48,272 nucleotides of DNA from Candidatus Bipolaricaulota bacterium. Its GTDB lineage: Bacteria > Bipolaricaulota > Bipolaricaulia > Bipolaricaulales > Bipolaricaulaceae. The notes below the pieces were generated by a model. That model was not told where the DNA came from. It saw only the letters and a list, made by a program, of their open reading frames with translations, and made no database searches. Both the position numbers and the translations under genes were made by a program. Numbering within the stretch: the first letter of the stretch is position 1; every line of letters starts with the position of its first letter. Of the stretch, positions 17,884 through 29,116 are shown one piece after another. Location: assembly GCA_014360995.1 (NCBI GenBank), contig JACIWL010000009.1, positions 1 to 48,272 on the forward strand, in the 5' to 3' direction.

Positions 17884-19321
17884 GGGGGAGGCCGTTTTCT
17901 TCGCGGCCCAAAAGTTTGGCCGCCTCCCGCAGGGCTTCCTCCCGGGTGGTGATATCCCCGGCCAGGATCCTCTCGTGGATCTCCCCGAGGATCCGCCCCA
18001 GCCTGGGCCCGGGCGGCTCCCCCATGGCCAAAAGGTCCTCCCCAGACAGCAATTCCCGCGCCCGCCTCAGCCCCTGCACCCGCCTTAGGTGCAGCAAAAG
18101 GCGCACCCCCTGGGCCAAAACCGGAAGCCACGCCGCGCTTTTGTGCGCGGAGGCCTCGGCATCACAAATAAGAAGCCGCAAAAGATCGGAAAACCGCGGA
18201 AAACGCTGAACAAATTGGGAAAGATCGAGCTCCTCTTTCTCCCCGCAAGAAAGCAAAAGCACCTGCTTCCCGAGCCCCATCTCCGGAAGCCTTGCCACCC
18301 GCATGTGCTCGGCCACAAGAAAGCTCACGTATTCGATCTCCTTGCGGGAAAAGCGCAGCCTGGCTAGCGCCTCCTCCGCGATCTTCGCCCCGATTTGGCA
18401 ATGCCCGGCCATGTGTTCCCCGCCGGAGCGGGCGAGGGCCATGGGCTTTCCTGCGTCGTGGAAAAGGATGGCGAGCTTAAGAAGAGGGTCGTCCCAAATC
18501 CCGTCGGCGACGCTTAGGGCAAGAAGGGTGTGGGTGAAAACGTCGCCCTCGGGGTGGTATTCCTCGGGCTGCGGGACGCCCTGCAAGCGGGCGATCTCTG
18601 GAAGGATGGGGGAAAGGAGGCCCAGATCCGCCAAAAGCCTGATCCCCTCGGCAGATCTGGAGGAGGCCAGGATGCGCACCATCTCCTCCCGAATGCGCTC
18701 CCAGGAGATACCCAAAATTTTTGGTGCCTGTCGGCGAATGGCCGCCGCGGTTTTTTCCTCTAAAGTAAATCCCAACTGGCAAGCGAAGCGGACGGCACGG
18801 AGCATGCGCAAAAAATCCTCGGAAAAACGCTGGTCGGGGTCGCCAATGGTGCGGATGATCCCGGAGCGGAGGTCGGCAAGGCCGCCCACGAGGTCGATCA
18901 CCTGACCATCGGGAGTGGCGGCAAGTCCATTCACCGTGAAATCCCGCCGGTGGAGGTCCGCGGCGAGGTCGGCCCAGCGCACCTCTCCTGGCCGGCGGCC
19001 GTCACGATAGCCACCCTCCGCTCGAAACGTGGCCACCTCGTACTGCCGGCCATCCGCTCCCACCACCACCATCACCCCAAACGCCTCGCCCACGTTAAGG
19101 ACCCGCCAGCCGGAAAAAAGACGGCGCATTTCCTCGGGCGGGGCGGAGGTGGCGATGTCCACGTCCTGCGGGGAAAATCGCTCGCCCCGTAGCTCCGCCA
19201 ACAGGGCGTCGCGCACCACACCCCCCACCAACACCACCACGTGGCCGGCCCTGCTCAGCCGCTCCACGATTTCCTTGGCCGTGGGATGCTCATTCCAAAC
19301 CCGCTCAATTGGGATGCGCAC
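17876..19321 (-). CDS. cca: CCA tRNA nucleotidyltransferase / poly(A) polymerase-family protein with HD domain
   Basis: Adds or repairs the 3' CCA of tRNAs; in lineages with split enzymes the same family can add only A or only CC. The 481-residue product has the head motif LVGGVVRDALL (about 31-41), the catalytic DVD (about 53-55), RRDFTVNGLA (about 125), and the GDPDQRFSEDFLRMLRAVRFA segment, followed by an HD domain with HTLLAL and HDAGKP near residue 290. The HD domain is typical of bacterial CCA enzymes with phosphohydrolase activity. The start is GTG at 19319-19321, with a -10-like GATAAT only 5 bases upstream, suggesting a leaderless mRNA. Divergent to frr. Confidence 0.92.
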   Translation of the reverse strand: MRIPIERVWNEHPTAKEIVERLSRAGHVVVLVGGVVRDALLAELRGERFSPQDVDIATSAPPEEMRRLFSGWRVLNVGEAFGVMVVVGADGRQYEVATFRAEGGYRDGRRPGEVRWADLAADLHRRDFTVNGLAATPDGQVIDLVGGLADLRSGIIRTIGDPDQRFSEDFLRMLRAVRFACQLGFTLEEKTAAAIRRQAPKILGISWERIREEMVRILASSRSAEGIRLLADLGLLSPILPEIARLQGVPQPEEYHPEGDVFTHTLLALSVADGIWDDPLLKLAILFHDAGKPMALARSGGEHMAGHCQIGAKIAEEALARLRFSRKEIEYVSFLVAEHMRVARLPEMGLGKQVLLLSCGEKEELDLSQFVQRFPRFSDLLRLLICDAEASAHKSAAWLPVLAQGVRLLLHLRRVQGLRRARELLSGEDLLAMGEPPGPRLGRILGEIHERILAGDITTREEALREAAKLLGREENGLPLD

Positions 19322-19326
19322 GCGCT

Positions 19327-19332
19327 ATTATC
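19327..19332 (-). promoter_or_regulatory. possible -10 element for a leaderless cca transcript
   Basis: GATAAT on the minus strand lies 5 bases before the GTG of cca, so transcription would start at or next to the start codon, and no Shine-Dalgarno sequence is present. No convincing -35 was found at 16-18 bases. Confidence 0.35.
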
Positions 19333-19340
19333 CCCGAAGT

Positions 19341-19369
19341 TTGCCCAAAAAGTCGGGCCAAGCTAGGAT
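19341..19369 (+). promoter_or_regulatory. candidate promoter of the frr-atp operon
   Basis: TTGCCC (19341-19346), a 17-base spacer and TAGGAT (19364-19369) face frr. Transcription would start near 19376, just before the GGGAGGAGGGAG ribosome-binding region. The same -10 (TAGGAT) with a 17-base spacer is seen before the lacI-type gene, which supports it mildly. Confidence 0.5.
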
Positions 19370-19389
19370 TGTTTTGGGAGGAGGGAGCA

Positions 19390-19947
19390 ATGGAACACGA
19401 AGTAGTGCGGGAAGCCCGCGAGCGGATGGGAAAGACCCTGGACGTCCTGCGGCAAGAGCTGGGGAAAGTCCATACCGGACGGGCTAACCCCGCCTTATTG
19501 GAGGACATACGCGTGGATTATTACGGAGTTCCCACCCCCCTCCGGCAGCTGGCGAACATCGTCGCCCCAGACCCCGATCTCCTGGTGGTGCGCCCGTTCG
19601 ACAAGTCCCAAATTGGGGCCATTGAGAAGGCCATCCGCGCCGCGGACTTGGGCCTGAACCCCCAAAACGACGGGCAACTTATCCGCATTAAGGTTCCGCG
19701 CCTCTCCGAAGAGCGGCGCAACGAATTAGCCAAGGTGGTGGCGAAGAAGGCGGAGGAGGCGAAGATCGCGCTGCGCAACATCCGCCGCGAGCTCAAAGAA
19801 CGCCTGGAACAGGCGAAAAAAGAGGGAAAGCTTTCGGAAGACGACTTCTTCCGCCTCCAAAAGGAGCTGGACCAGCTCACCTCCGACTTCACCAAAAAAG
19901 TGGAGGAGCTTGCGGAAAAGAAGGCCGAGGAAATGCGCACCCTCTAG
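19390..19947 (+). CDS. frr: Ribosome recycling factor
   Basis: RRF splits post-termination ribosomes together with EF-G. The 185-residue product has the three-helix-bundle family pattern: HTGRANPALLEDIRVDYYG near residue 27, the GTP-independent domain with RPFDKSQIGAIEKAI, and the final helix KKVEELAEKKAEEM. The frame is open 27 codons further upstream, but ATG at 19390 follows GGGAGGAGGGAG directly and fits the family. It is followed by the ATP synthase genes with an 8-base gap rather than by its usual neighbours pyrH, tsf or uppS. Confidence 0.97.
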   Translation: MEHEVVREARERMGKTLDVLRQELGKVHTGRANPALLEDIRVDYYGVPTPLRQLANIVAPDPDLLVVRPFDKSQIGAIEKAIRAADLGLNPQNDGQLIRIKVPRLSEERRNELAKVVAKKAEEAKIALRNIRRELKERLEQAKKEGKLSEDDFFRLQKELDQLTSDFTKKVEELAEKKAEEMRTL

Positions 19948-19955
19948 GAAAGACA

Positions 19956-20273
19956 ATGCCTGCTTTGCGGGAAAGCCTCCTTTTGGGAAGTTTGGCCTTG
20001 CTGGGTCTTTTCTTCTTCGAACCCCGCTGGGCCTGGGGTTTTCTCTACGGGTTCCTCGTGGTCTTCGGGACGCGACTTATCTTCACCAAAATTATCTCCC
20101 TTAAGCCTGGATTTTTGGGATTCCTCGCCCTGGCCAAGCAATTGGCCCTGGTGGGATTGAGCGTGGGCGGGATCCTTTTGGGGCTAAATCCGATAGGGGT
20201 GGCGTTGGGCCTTTTTATCTGGCCCATAAGCGTTTGGATTTGGGCGGTGCGCCATGTTCGCCACAGTCGGTAA
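19956..20273 (+). CDS. small membrane protein, AtpI-like
   Basis: A 105-residue hydrophobic protein with three to four likely membrane segments (about residues 5-22, 26-43, 56-75 and 80-99). It lies directly upstream of atpB and overlaps it by 20 bases, the place usually held by atpI (ATP synthase subunit I, a c-ring assembly aid). The sequence itself is not distinctive enough to prove that family; the assignment rests on position, size and topology. ATG start, with TAGGAAAG about 4 bases upstream. Confidence 0.65.
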   Translation: MPALRESLLLGSLALLGLFFFEPRWAWGFLYGFLVVFGTRLIFTKIISLKPGFLGFLALAKQLALVGLSVGGILLGLNPIGVALGLFIWPISVWIWAVRHVRHSR

Positions 20274-21006
20274 GGATCTGGTTTGGCGCTTTCGCCTGGG
20301 CCCGATCCTTTTCGCGTTTAATCCGGCCACACTGGGCACAGTGCTGGGGATCATCCTCATCCTTTTGGGGCTTGCCTTTTGGCTTCGCCGGGGAATTCCC
20401 GCTGATCCGGAGGCCCCGCCTTCGCGTCGGCTAATTTTCCTTGTCACCGTTTTGGACTTCGTGGAAAACCAGGTGCTAGGGGGTATGGGCGAAAAGATGA
20501 GGCGTTCCCTTCTCCCCCTCATTGCCACCCTGTTTTTGTACATCTTGGCCTGCAACCTCTCCTCTATCCTTCCCATCCCCAGGATGGTCGCTCCCACCCA
20601 AGACCTGAACGTCACCTTAGGCCTAGCCATCCTTGTCTACCTTCTTACCCACGTCTACGGGATCCGCGCCAAAGGTTTTTTCAGGCATCTGCGCGGCTAT
20701 CTTGAGCCGATTCCCGTGATGCTCCCCATGAACATCGTGGGGGACGTGGGGCGAACCCTTTCCCATGGCTTCCGTCTCTTTGGCAACATCTTGGGTGGAG
20801 CCATCATGGTGGCCGTGGCCATCCCGGTGTTAGTGGATCTTTTGGTGCGCTTTTTGGGACCAATAGTGGCTATTCCAGCGGCTGCATTGATGGGGACGGC
20901 GGCGAGCTTTATCCTAAATGCGTTCTTCGGCCTTTTCGCCGGAACCATTCAGGCTTTGGTGTTTACACTTCTTGCCGCGGCCTATATCCAGGTGGCCGCA
21001 GAATAA
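20254..21006 (+). CDS. atpB: F0F1 ATP synthase subunit a
   Basis: Subunit a forms the ion half-channels beside the c ring. The 250-residue product has six or so membrane segments and the key motif SHGFRLFGNILGG with the essential arginine at R174, plus the C-terminal LNAFFGLFAGTIQALVFTLL helix. ATG start within the end of the preceding membrane-protein gene. Second gene of the atp cluster after the AtpI-like gene. Length is normal. Confidence 0.96.
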   Translation: MFATVGKDLVWRFRLGPILFAFNPATLGTVLGIILILLGLAFWLRRGIPADPEAPPSRRLIFLVTVLDFVENQVLGGMGEKMRRSLLPLIATLFLYILACNLSSILPIPRMVAPTQDLNVTLGLAILVYLLTHVYGIRAKGFFRHLRGYLEPIPVMLPMNIVGDVGRTLSHGFRLFGNILGGAIMVAVAIPVLVDLLVRFLGPIVAIPAAALMGTAASFILNAFFGLFAGTIQALVFTLLAAAYIQVAAE

Positions 21007-21018
21007 GGAGGGGAAAAG

Positions 21019-21258
21019 ATGGGCGCAGAGTTGGTACAGGGTCTTAAATACTTGGCGGCTGGGATCTGTATGGGGATTGGCGCCATCGGCCCGGCTCTGG
21101 GTGAGGGCTTTATTGGAGGTAAGGCCATGGAGAGCATGGCCCGCCAGCCGGAAATGGCCAACACCCTCCTGCGGAACATGATTATTGCCGACGCCATTGC
21201 GGAAACCACTGGCATTTACTCGCTCCTTGTGGCCATCATGATCCTGTTTGTCGTGTGA
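21019..21258 (+). CDS. atpE: F0F1 ATP synthase subunit c, two-carboxylate (Na+-type) ion site
   Basis: The c subunit forms the rotor ring. The 79-residue hairpin has helix 1 with GIGAIGPALGEGFIGGK and helix 2 with AIAETTGIYSLLVAI. E62 is the ion-binding carboxylate. E29 occupies the place of the sodium-binding glutamine of Ilyobacter-type c subunits, and T63, T64 and Y67 occupy the other known sodium-site positions. A glutamate at both places is the two-carboxylate motif described for Fusobacterium nucleatum and also seen in Thermotoga, so Na+ coupling is predicted by family knowledge. ATG start with AAGGAGGGG 7 bases upstream. Confidence 0.96.
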   Translation: MGAELVQGLKYLAAGICMGIGAIGPALGEGFIGGKAMESMARQPEMANTLLRNMIIADAIAETTGIYSLLVAIMILFVV

Positions 21259-21265
21259 GGAGACC

Positions 21266-21781
21266 ATGGAGGTTGGTTGGGAAACGATCATAAAAAGCCT
21301 GAACTGGACCCTTATCCTCAACGTCGCCGCCTTTTTGCTCCTCGTTTGGGCCTTGAAGCGCATCCTTTATGCTCCAGCTTTGAAATGGCTGGATGCGCGA
21401 AGAAAGCAGGAGGAGGAGAGGATTTCCCGGGCCAAAGAGGCGGAGGCCGCGGCCTTGGCCCTGAGGAAAAAGGCGGAGGAGGAGTTGCAAGAGGCGAACC
21501 GCCGGGCCCGCGCGGTCCTCGCCCAGGCCGAGGCGGAGGCCCAAGAGATCCTGCGGCGGGCGCGGGAAGAAGCGCGGGAGGAGGCCCGCCGCATCCTGAA
21601 AGAGGCGGAAGCCAAAGCCTTACGGGTCCAAGAGGAAGCCCTAAAAGAGCTGCAAAAAGCGTATGCTGAGCTTGTGGTCCTTGGCGCGGCTCAAGTCCTC
21701 GGGCGAGAAGTGCGGCCGGAGGACCATCAGCGGCTCCTGGAGGAGCTCACTTCCCGCCTTGGCCCGGGGATTCTCTCGTAA
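21266..21781 (+). CDS. atpF: F0F1 ATP synthase subunit b
   Basis: Subunit b forms the peripheral stalk that holds F1 against rotation. The 171-residue product has one membrane segment (about residues 12-32) and a long alanine-, glutamate- and arginine-rich coiled coil to the C-terminus. The frame opens six codons upstream, but ATG at 21266 follows GAGGAGACC and is preferred. It lies 7 bases after atpE. Only one b-type gene is present, so the stalk is probably a homodimer. Confidence 0.94.
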   Translation: MEVGWETIIKSLNWTLILNVAAFLLLVWALKRILYAPALKWLDARRKQEEERISRAKEAEAAALALRKKAEEELQEANRRARAVLAQAEAEAQEILRRAREEAREEARRILKEAEAKALRVQEEALKELQKAYAELVVLGAAQVLGREVRPEDHQRLLEELTSRLGPGILS

Positions 21782-21783
21782 AG

Positions 21784-22320
21784 ATGCGCGCCAAGGAAAC
21801 GCTGGAGGAACGCTACGCCCAGGCCCTTCTCGAGGCCGCCCGGGAAGCCTGCGCGGAAGGAAAAATCGCCCAGGATCTTGTCTTCCTCGAGGAGATCACA
21901 AAATCCGTGCCGGAGTTCCTGGTTTTCTTGGCCCATCCTCGCGTCGATCCGAGCGCCAAGGAGGAGGTGCTGCGGGAGTTGGGAGAAAAAATACATCCCT
22001 ACACGTTCAACCTCCTTCGACTTTTGGTGCGGCGCGGGCGGGCCGGGATCCTTCCGAAACTCGCCTCCGCGTACTTTTCGGCCCTGGAAAAAGCGGGAGG
22101 GCCGGTGCACGTGGTGGTGCGCACCGCTTCCCCCCTCTCCCCGGAGGCTCAAGAAAAGCTGCGGGCCCGGCTGCGGGAAGCCCTGGGCCGGGAGGTGGCC
22201 CTGGAGGAGGAAGTGGCCCCGGAGCTTTTGGCTGGGGCGGAGCTCGTGATCTCCGGCCGGAGACTGGACGCTTCTTTGCGCGGCCGCCTCGAGCGCCTGC
22301 GCCGCGCCCTAGGAGGGTGA
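21784..22320 (+). CDS. atpH: F0F1 ATP synthase subunit delta
   Basis: Delta joins the peripheral stalk to the top of F1. The 178-residue product has the N-terminal helical bundle ([14 protein letters not shown]), the [14 protein letters not shown] segment, and a C-terminal region with the [23 protein letters not shown] signature of the OSCP/delta family. ATG start 2 bases after the atpF stop; one base separates it from atpA. Confidence 0.94.
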   Translation: MRAKETLEERYAQALLEAAREACAEGKIAQDLVFLEEITKSVPEFLVFLAHPRVDPSAKEEVLRELGEKIHPYTFNLLRLLVRRGRAGILPKLASAYFSALEKAGGPVHVVVRTASPLSPEAQEKLRARLREALGREVALEEEVAPELLAGAELVISGRRLDASLRGRLERLRRALGG

Positions 22321-22321
22321 G

Positions 22322-23827
22322 ATGCCCCGCTACGATGAGCTCGCTTCTGTGCTGAAAAAGCAGATCCAAAACCTCGGCGTAGATTTGGAAATGCAGGAAG
22401 TGGGGGTGGTGGTAGAGGTTGGCGATGGCATCGCCCGCGTGTGGGGGCTGCGTTCGGCCATGGCCTCCGAGCTCGTCCTCTTCCCCGACAACACCTACGG
22501 ACTGGTTCTCGACCTCACCGAGGACTCCGTGGGCGTGGCCATCCTCGGCCCAGATGAGGGGATCAAAGAAGGGGACGAGGTTCGCCGCACCGGGCGGGTT
22601 TTGGAAACCCCGGTAGGAAAAGGGTTTTTGGGCCGGGTAGTAGACCCCCTGGGCCGCCCTCTGGACGGAGGACCGCCTATTGAGCCCGAAGGCTACCGCA
22701 AGACCGACGCCAAAGCCCCGGGCGTGATCATGCGCCAGCCGGTAAATACCCCCCTCCAGACGGGGATCAAATGCATCGACGCCCTCACCCCCATCGGGCG
22801 GGGCCAGCGGGAACTCATCATCGGCGATCGGCGCACCGGAAAAACGGCGATTGCCATCGACACCATCATCAACCAGAAGGACCAGGGCGTCTACTGCATT
22901 TACGTGGCCATCGGGCAAAAGTCCTCCACGGTGGCCAAGGTGGTGGACGCCCTCCGCCGCTACGGGGCCATGGACTACACCATCGTCGTGGCCGCCACCG
23001 CCGAGGATCCCGCGCCCCTGCAATACATCGCCCCCTATGCCGGCTGCGCCATGGGCGAGTACTTCCGGGACCGGGGCGAGGACGCCCTGATTGTCTACGA
23101 CGACCTTTCCAAGCACGCCGTGGCTTACCGCCAAATTTCCCTTCTCCTCAGAAGGCCTCCGGGACGGGAGGCCTATCCCGGGGACATCTTCTATCTCCAC
23201 TCCCGGCTTTTGGAGCGGGCCGCGCGCCTGGCCGACGAATTCGGGGGAGGTTCCCTCACCGCCCTTCCCATCGTGGAAACCAAAGCTGGGGACATCACCG
23301 CCTACATCCCCACCAACCTCATCTCCATCACCGACGGCCAGATCTATTTGGAAGCCGATCTATTCAACAAAGGGCAGCGGCCTGCCATGAACGTGGGCCT
23401 TTCCGTTTCCCGGGTGGGCGGGGCCGCCCAAATCCCAGCGATGAAAGAGGTGGCCGGGCAGCTCCGACTTGAGCTTGCTCAGTACCGAGACCTTGCGGCC
23501 TTCGCGGAATTCGCCCAGGAGCTCGATGAGGCTTCCCAGGCGCAGCTGGCCCGGGGCGCCCGGGTCATGGAGATCCTCAAACAGGATCAGTACCAGCCCA
23601 TGCCCGTGGAAGAACAGGTGGCCTCCCTCTACGCCGCCGTGACCGGGCACCTCGATGACATCCCGGTGGAGGCGGTGCGCGCCTTCGAACGGGGCTTCCT
23701 TTCCTTTTTGCGGGAACACCACGCGGAAGTTTTGGCCGAGCTCCGCAAGGAAAAGAAGCTCACGGAGAAGGTGCGCGCCGGACTCGAACAAGCTCTTTCG
23801 GAGTTCAAAAAGACTTTCCGCGCCTAA
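22322..23827 (+). CDS. atpA: F0F1 ATP synthase subunit alpha
   Basis: Alpha makes the non-catalytic nucleotide sites of F1. The 501-residue product has the N-terminal beta barrel, the Walker A motif GDRRTGKTA near residue 170, the [18 protein letters not shown] region, and the signature [10 protein letters not shown]. Length and motifs match the family throughout. ATG start one base after atpH. Confidence 0.98.
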   Translation: MPRYDELASVLKKQIQNLGVDLEMQEVGVVVEVGDGIARVWGLRSAMASELVLFPDNTYGLVLDLTEDSVGVAILGPDEGIKEGDEVRRTGRVLETPVGKGFLGRVVDPLGRPLDGGPPIEPEGYRKTDAKAPGVIMRQPVNTPLQTGIKCIDALTPIGRGQRELIIGDRRTGKTAIAIDTIINQKDQGVYCIYVAIGQKSSTVAKVVDALRRYGAMDYTIVVAATAEDPAPLQYIAPYAGCAMGEYFRDRGEDALIVYDDLSKHAVAYRQISLLLRRPPGREAYPGDIFYLHSRLLERAARLADEFGGGSLTALPIVETKAGDITAYIPTNLISITDGQIYLEADLFNKGQRPAMNVGLSVSRVGGAAQIPAMKEVAGQLRLELAQYRDLAAFAEFAQELDEASQAQLARGARVMEILKQDQYQPMPVEEQVASLYAAVTGHLDDIPVEAVRAFERGFLSFLREHHAEVLAELRKEKKLTEKVRAGLEQALSEFKKTFRA

Positions 23828-23829
23828 AT

Positions 23830-26090
<2,261 letters not shown>

Positions 26091-26252
26091 GATCCTTTTT
26101 TGGAGATCCTGAGAAAATTCTGGGCTGGTTTTTTTCTGGCGCACAGGTTGCGTTCGTCTTCCCAACAAGAAGCGCAAAGAAGAGCTTGGGAGCCTGTCTC
26201 TTTTTTCTTGCCATTCTTCGAGAAAGACTCACGGGGTTAAAAGCGTTTTGGA
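26091..26252. other. convergent intergenic gap, no gene seen
   Basis: The gap between atpD (plus) and the Gfo/Idh gene (minus) holds T-rich tracts on both strands and the direct repeat GAGATCCT at its left end, but no clean hairpin followed by a U-run. Short open frames here lack any family resemblance, and no epsilon-subunit coding sequence is found. Termination of both operons must occur here or by Rho. Confidence 0.6.
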
Positions 26253-27338
26253 TTATATGGGGAAGTCGCGCGAGGCCTCTTCCGCAACTTTGGTGGCCTC
26301 TATTGCCACAGCCAGGCTAGCCAGGGCGTCTTCGGGGGTGACCGTAGGTTTTCTCTTTTCTCGAATAGCCCGGACCAAGTCCCTCATGACGGCCTGAATA
26401 GCGCGTTTGTACTCCTCTTGTCTATCAGGAGCACAGACCTCAGCCTGGATCTCAATTCTTCCCCCATGCTGACCGATCTTTTCTACGGGTTTCCCCAAAA
26501 GCCCTTCTAAAATGGGCAATTTTTCTTCCGCCACAAGGCCATGCAAAGAGAGTCGCACGGGGATCCATCCTTCAATCCTGATCTCCCCGCTAGCCAACCC
26601 CAAATGAATGGTTGTCCGCTCTATGCAACGGGGGCGGTTAAAGCTGTGATAAAAGGTGGCAAGCATTTTCTCCCCGTAACGCACGACGGCGCCTACCCGG
26701 TCCAATCGACCTTCGGGATTACGCAAGGCATATCCATGGACAGAACTCGGCGGTACGCTTGCCAATTGATTAGCCAAGTCAAAGAAGTGCACTCCATGTT
26801 CCACAAAGATTCCCCCGCTTTTTGCAGTGTCCCAAAACCAATGTTGAGGATCGAGGTCCTCATCGGTGGCTAGATTTATCAGCGCAAAAAGGTGCAGTTC
26901 ACCAAAGATTTTCTCGCGCACGATTCGCATGGCAAGCCGGTGCAAAGGGTGGTAGCGAAGGACGTAGTCTACAGTAAGAAGAACCCCGTTTTCATAGGCC
27001 ACTTTCACGGCAGTTTGCGCTTCTGCAAGATCTATAGCCAATGGTTTTTCCACAAGGACATGCTTCCCAGCCTGCGCGGCTTGGATAGCCATGGACCCGT
27101 GGAGGAAGGGAGGGGTACCAATGACTACGATCTTAACCTCTTGGTTGCGGAGCAAGTCAGCAAACTCTTCGTATACCTGAGCAGTGGCGGGGGCCAAGGC
27201 CAAAGCTCGAGCTTTCTCTACATCGCAGACCCCTACAACCTGTATTTCCTCCATTTCCCTGTAAGCGGAAAGGAGGAATTGTCCAAACCGACCCAGCCCA
27301 ACCACTCCTACACCAATCGGATGCTCTTTTTTATTCAT
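26253..27338 (-). CDS. Gfo/Idh/MocA-family NAD(P)-dependent sugar oxidoreductase
   Basis: A 361-residue member of the glucose-fructose/inositol dehydrogenase family. The N-terminal Rossmann domain has [11 protein letters not shown], followed by the family signature [11 protein letters not shown] (EKP) near residue 98. The C-terminal domain contains [19 protein letters not shown], whose histidines fit the usual catalytic region. The substrate cannot be read from sequence; last place in the glycan operon suggests oxidation or epimer-type chemistry on a released sugar. ATG at 27338 overlaps the end of the GH130 gene; an ATG four codons earlier is also possible and neither has a strong ribosome-binding site. 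Confidence 0.9.
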   Translation of the reverse strand: MNKKEHPIGVGVVGLGRFGQFLLSAYREMEEIQVVGVCDVEKARALALAPATAQVYEEFADLLRNQEVKIVVIGTPPFLHGSMAIQAAQAGKHVLVEKPLAIDLAEAQTAVKVAYENGVLLTVDYVLRYHPLHRLAMRIVREKIFGELHLFALINLATDEDLDPQHWFWDTAKSGGIFVEHGVHFFDLANQLASVPPSSVHGYALRNPEGRLDRVGAVVRYGEKMLATFYHSFNRPRCIERTTIHLGLASGEIRIEGWIPVRLSLHGLVAEEKLPILEGLLGKPVEKIGQHGGRIEIQAEVCAPDRQEEYKRAIQAVMRDLVRAIREKRKPTVTPEDALASLAVAIEATKVAEEASRDFPI

Positions 27339-28251
27339 GGTAACGCACATAATCCAAGATATCTTTTAAAGAAGCCGTGGCCAAGCCTATCACATGATCT
27401 GCTCCTCCGTAAAAAACGTAAACCGTATCGTTTACCAGTATATTTGCACAGCTAAACACCACATTTGGTACGTTTCCGTAAAGCTCCCATATTGTTTCTG
27501 GCCAAAAAATGGGGTCTTTAGGGCGAAAAATTACGCGGCTTGGGTCTTCCAAGTCCAACAGGGCAACCCCGAATCGGTAAACGCGCTCTTTGTCGTAGGC
27601 GTGATAGAAAAGAAGCCAGCCATGTTCGGTCTCAACGGGCGCGCCATTCGCTCCCACACAGACGTTGTCCCACCAGTTGTCCTCCCGCGGCCCAAAGAGA
27701 AAGCGCATTTTTTCCCTGGGCCAGTTACGGAGATCCCTAGAAAAAGCCAGCCAAATCGCGGGACGTGGCCGATGAAGAGCCACATAGTATTGACCGATAC
27801 GCCGGGGAAAGAGGACGTGATCTTTGTTGTCTTCCCCTTGTATGATGGGGCCAATCCTCTTCCAAGTTATAAGGTTTTCGCTTTGCGCAAGCATAGGGGT
27901 GATCGATCCTCCGGCAAGAATCGCCCGGCCCTTTGGTGGACCAAAAGCAGTGTAAGTCATGTAAAAGACCCCCTCAATCTCTACTACCCGCGGATCCTCA
28001 ACCCCCCAAGCCTCGTTGGAACTGGCCGGTACCAAAACTGGCGAGCGCAGCCGATTCCAGTGGATGCCATCTTCACTTACTGCGTATCCGATTCGACTGA
28101 CGAGGTCCATACCTTGGGCCCGGTAAAACATGTGGAAAAGGCCGCGATGATAAATAACGCCAGGATTGAAGACATGGGCGCACTCCCAATCCGAAAGCGG
28201 GTCTGGCAGCAATATTGGCGATTCGCTAACGCGCTTCAGAATGCTTTCCAT
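27331..28251 (-). CDS. GH130-type beta-mannoside phosphorylase or mannosidase
   Basis: A 306-residue cytoplasmic protein of the GH130/DUF1861-like five-bladed propeller group. Family landmarks are [18 protein letters not shown] near the N-terminus, [20 protein letters not shown] with the catalytic-type aspartate, [20 protein letters not shown], and the final [13 protein letters not shown]. The family contains beta-1,4-mannooligosaccharide phosphorylases and beta-1,2-mannosidases; the sequence alone does not decide. No signal peptide, so it would act on imported oligosaccharide. ATG start with GGAGG 5 bases upstream. It lies between the permease gene and the dehydrogenase. Confidence 0.9.
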   Translation of the reverse strand: MESILKRVSESPILLPDPLSDWECAHVFNPGVIYHRGLFHMFYRAQGMDLVSRIGYAVSEDGIHWNRLRSPVLVPASSNEAWGVEDPRVVEIEGVFYMTYTAFGPPKGRAILAGGSITPMLAQSENLITWKRIGPIIQGEDNKDHVLFPRRIGQYYVALHRPRPAIWLAFSRDLRNWPREKMRFLFGPREDNWWDNVCVGANGAPVETEHGWLLFYHAYDKERVYRFGVALLDLEDPSRVIFRPKDPIFWPETIWELYGNVPNVVFSCANILVNDTVYVFYGGADHVIGLATASLKDILDYVRYHE

Positions 28252-28263
28252 AACCTCCTCCTT

Positions 28264-29106
28264 TTATGTAGAGATCACAAGCGAGACCCCCTTCACAAAC
28301 CTCCGGCTGAAAAGGAGAAAAAGAATGATAATAGGGAAGGTAAGAAGCACCCCCGCTGCATAAAGGGGACCTTGATATCCTCCGTAGGGGCCAAACATCG
28401 TAGCCAAAAGCACGTTCAGCGTCTGTTTGGTTGGGTCGCGAATCACGATCATGTCCCAAAGAAGTTCAATCCACCTTTCCATGAAGAGAAAGAGGAACAC
28501 AATGGCCGTCACTGGCCTAGCGATGGGGATCATGATCTGGAAGATAATCCGAAGTTCGCTCGCTCCATCCATGCGGGCTGCTTCCACCACTTCTTGGGGA
28601 ATGGAGCGGAAAAAGTTGGCGTACATGAAGATGGCCCAGGTGCTCACCAGCCCAGGGAGGATCATGGCCCAGTAAGTGTCATATAGCCCAAGGGCCCGGA
28701 TAAGTAGGAAGGTGGGAACCAGTAGAATGATGCCCGGGTAGAACATATGAAACAGGATGAAATTTTGAATTGTGCGCCGGCCCCGAAAAGAGAGGACCGC
28801 TAAGGCATAGCCCACGAGGGCTCCTACGATAACCCGGCTAAGGGTAACCACCGTGGCCACAAGGGCGCTATTGCCCCACGCCCGCAGCCACGGGCGGGGC
28901 AAAGCTGCAGCCCCGCCGGCCAGCAACCACCTGTAGGAATGAAAGCCGAAAGAAGAGGGAAAGAAAACCCTGTCTACTTCTCGCCAGGGAGCCAAGGACT
29001 GCAGAAGCATATAAAGGTAAGGGGAGATCATGATCAGTAGCACGCAGGTAGCCACAAAATAAAGGGTTGCAATCCTGACGCTTCGACGTCTCCGAGCTGG
29101 AAACAT
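28264..29106 (-). CDS. carbohydrate ABC transporter permease, MalG type
   Basis: A 280-residue inner-membrane permease with six predicted membrane segments. The EAA loop that contacts the ATPase reads EVVEAARMDGASELRIIFQ, near residues 178-196. The frame is open 25 codons upstream within the partner permease gene, but ATG at 29104-29106 follows AGGAGGAAAAA and is chosen. It pairs with the MalF-type gene 10 bases upstream. No ABC ATPase is encoded in this operon, as is common for CUT1 systems using a shared MsmK-like ATPase. Confidence 0.93.
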   Translation of the reverse strand: MFPARRRRSVRIATLYFVATCVLLIMISPYLYMLLQSLAPWREVDRVFFPSSFGFHSYRWLLAGGAAALPRPWLRAWGNSALVATVVTLSRVIVGALVGYALAVLSFRGRRTIQNFILFHMFYPGIILLVPTFLLIRALGLYDTYWAMILPGLVSTWAIFMYANFFRSIPQEVVEAARMDGASELRIIFQIMIPIARPVTAIVFLFLFMERWIELLWDMIVIRDPTKQTLNVLLATMFGPYGGYQGPLYAAGVLLTFPIIILFLLFSRRFVKGVSLVIST

Positions 29107-29116
29107 TTTTTCCTCC

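Noticed and set aside
22007-23200. 397-codon minus-strand open frame
   Set aside because: Antisense to atpH and atpA, with a proline-, glycine- and arginine-rich C-terminus; the real genes on the other strand are certain.
26091-26252. Intrinsic terminator after atpD
   Set aside because: T-rich tracts exist, but the neighbouring repeat (GAGATCCT) is direct, not inverted, and no stable stem precedes a U-run.
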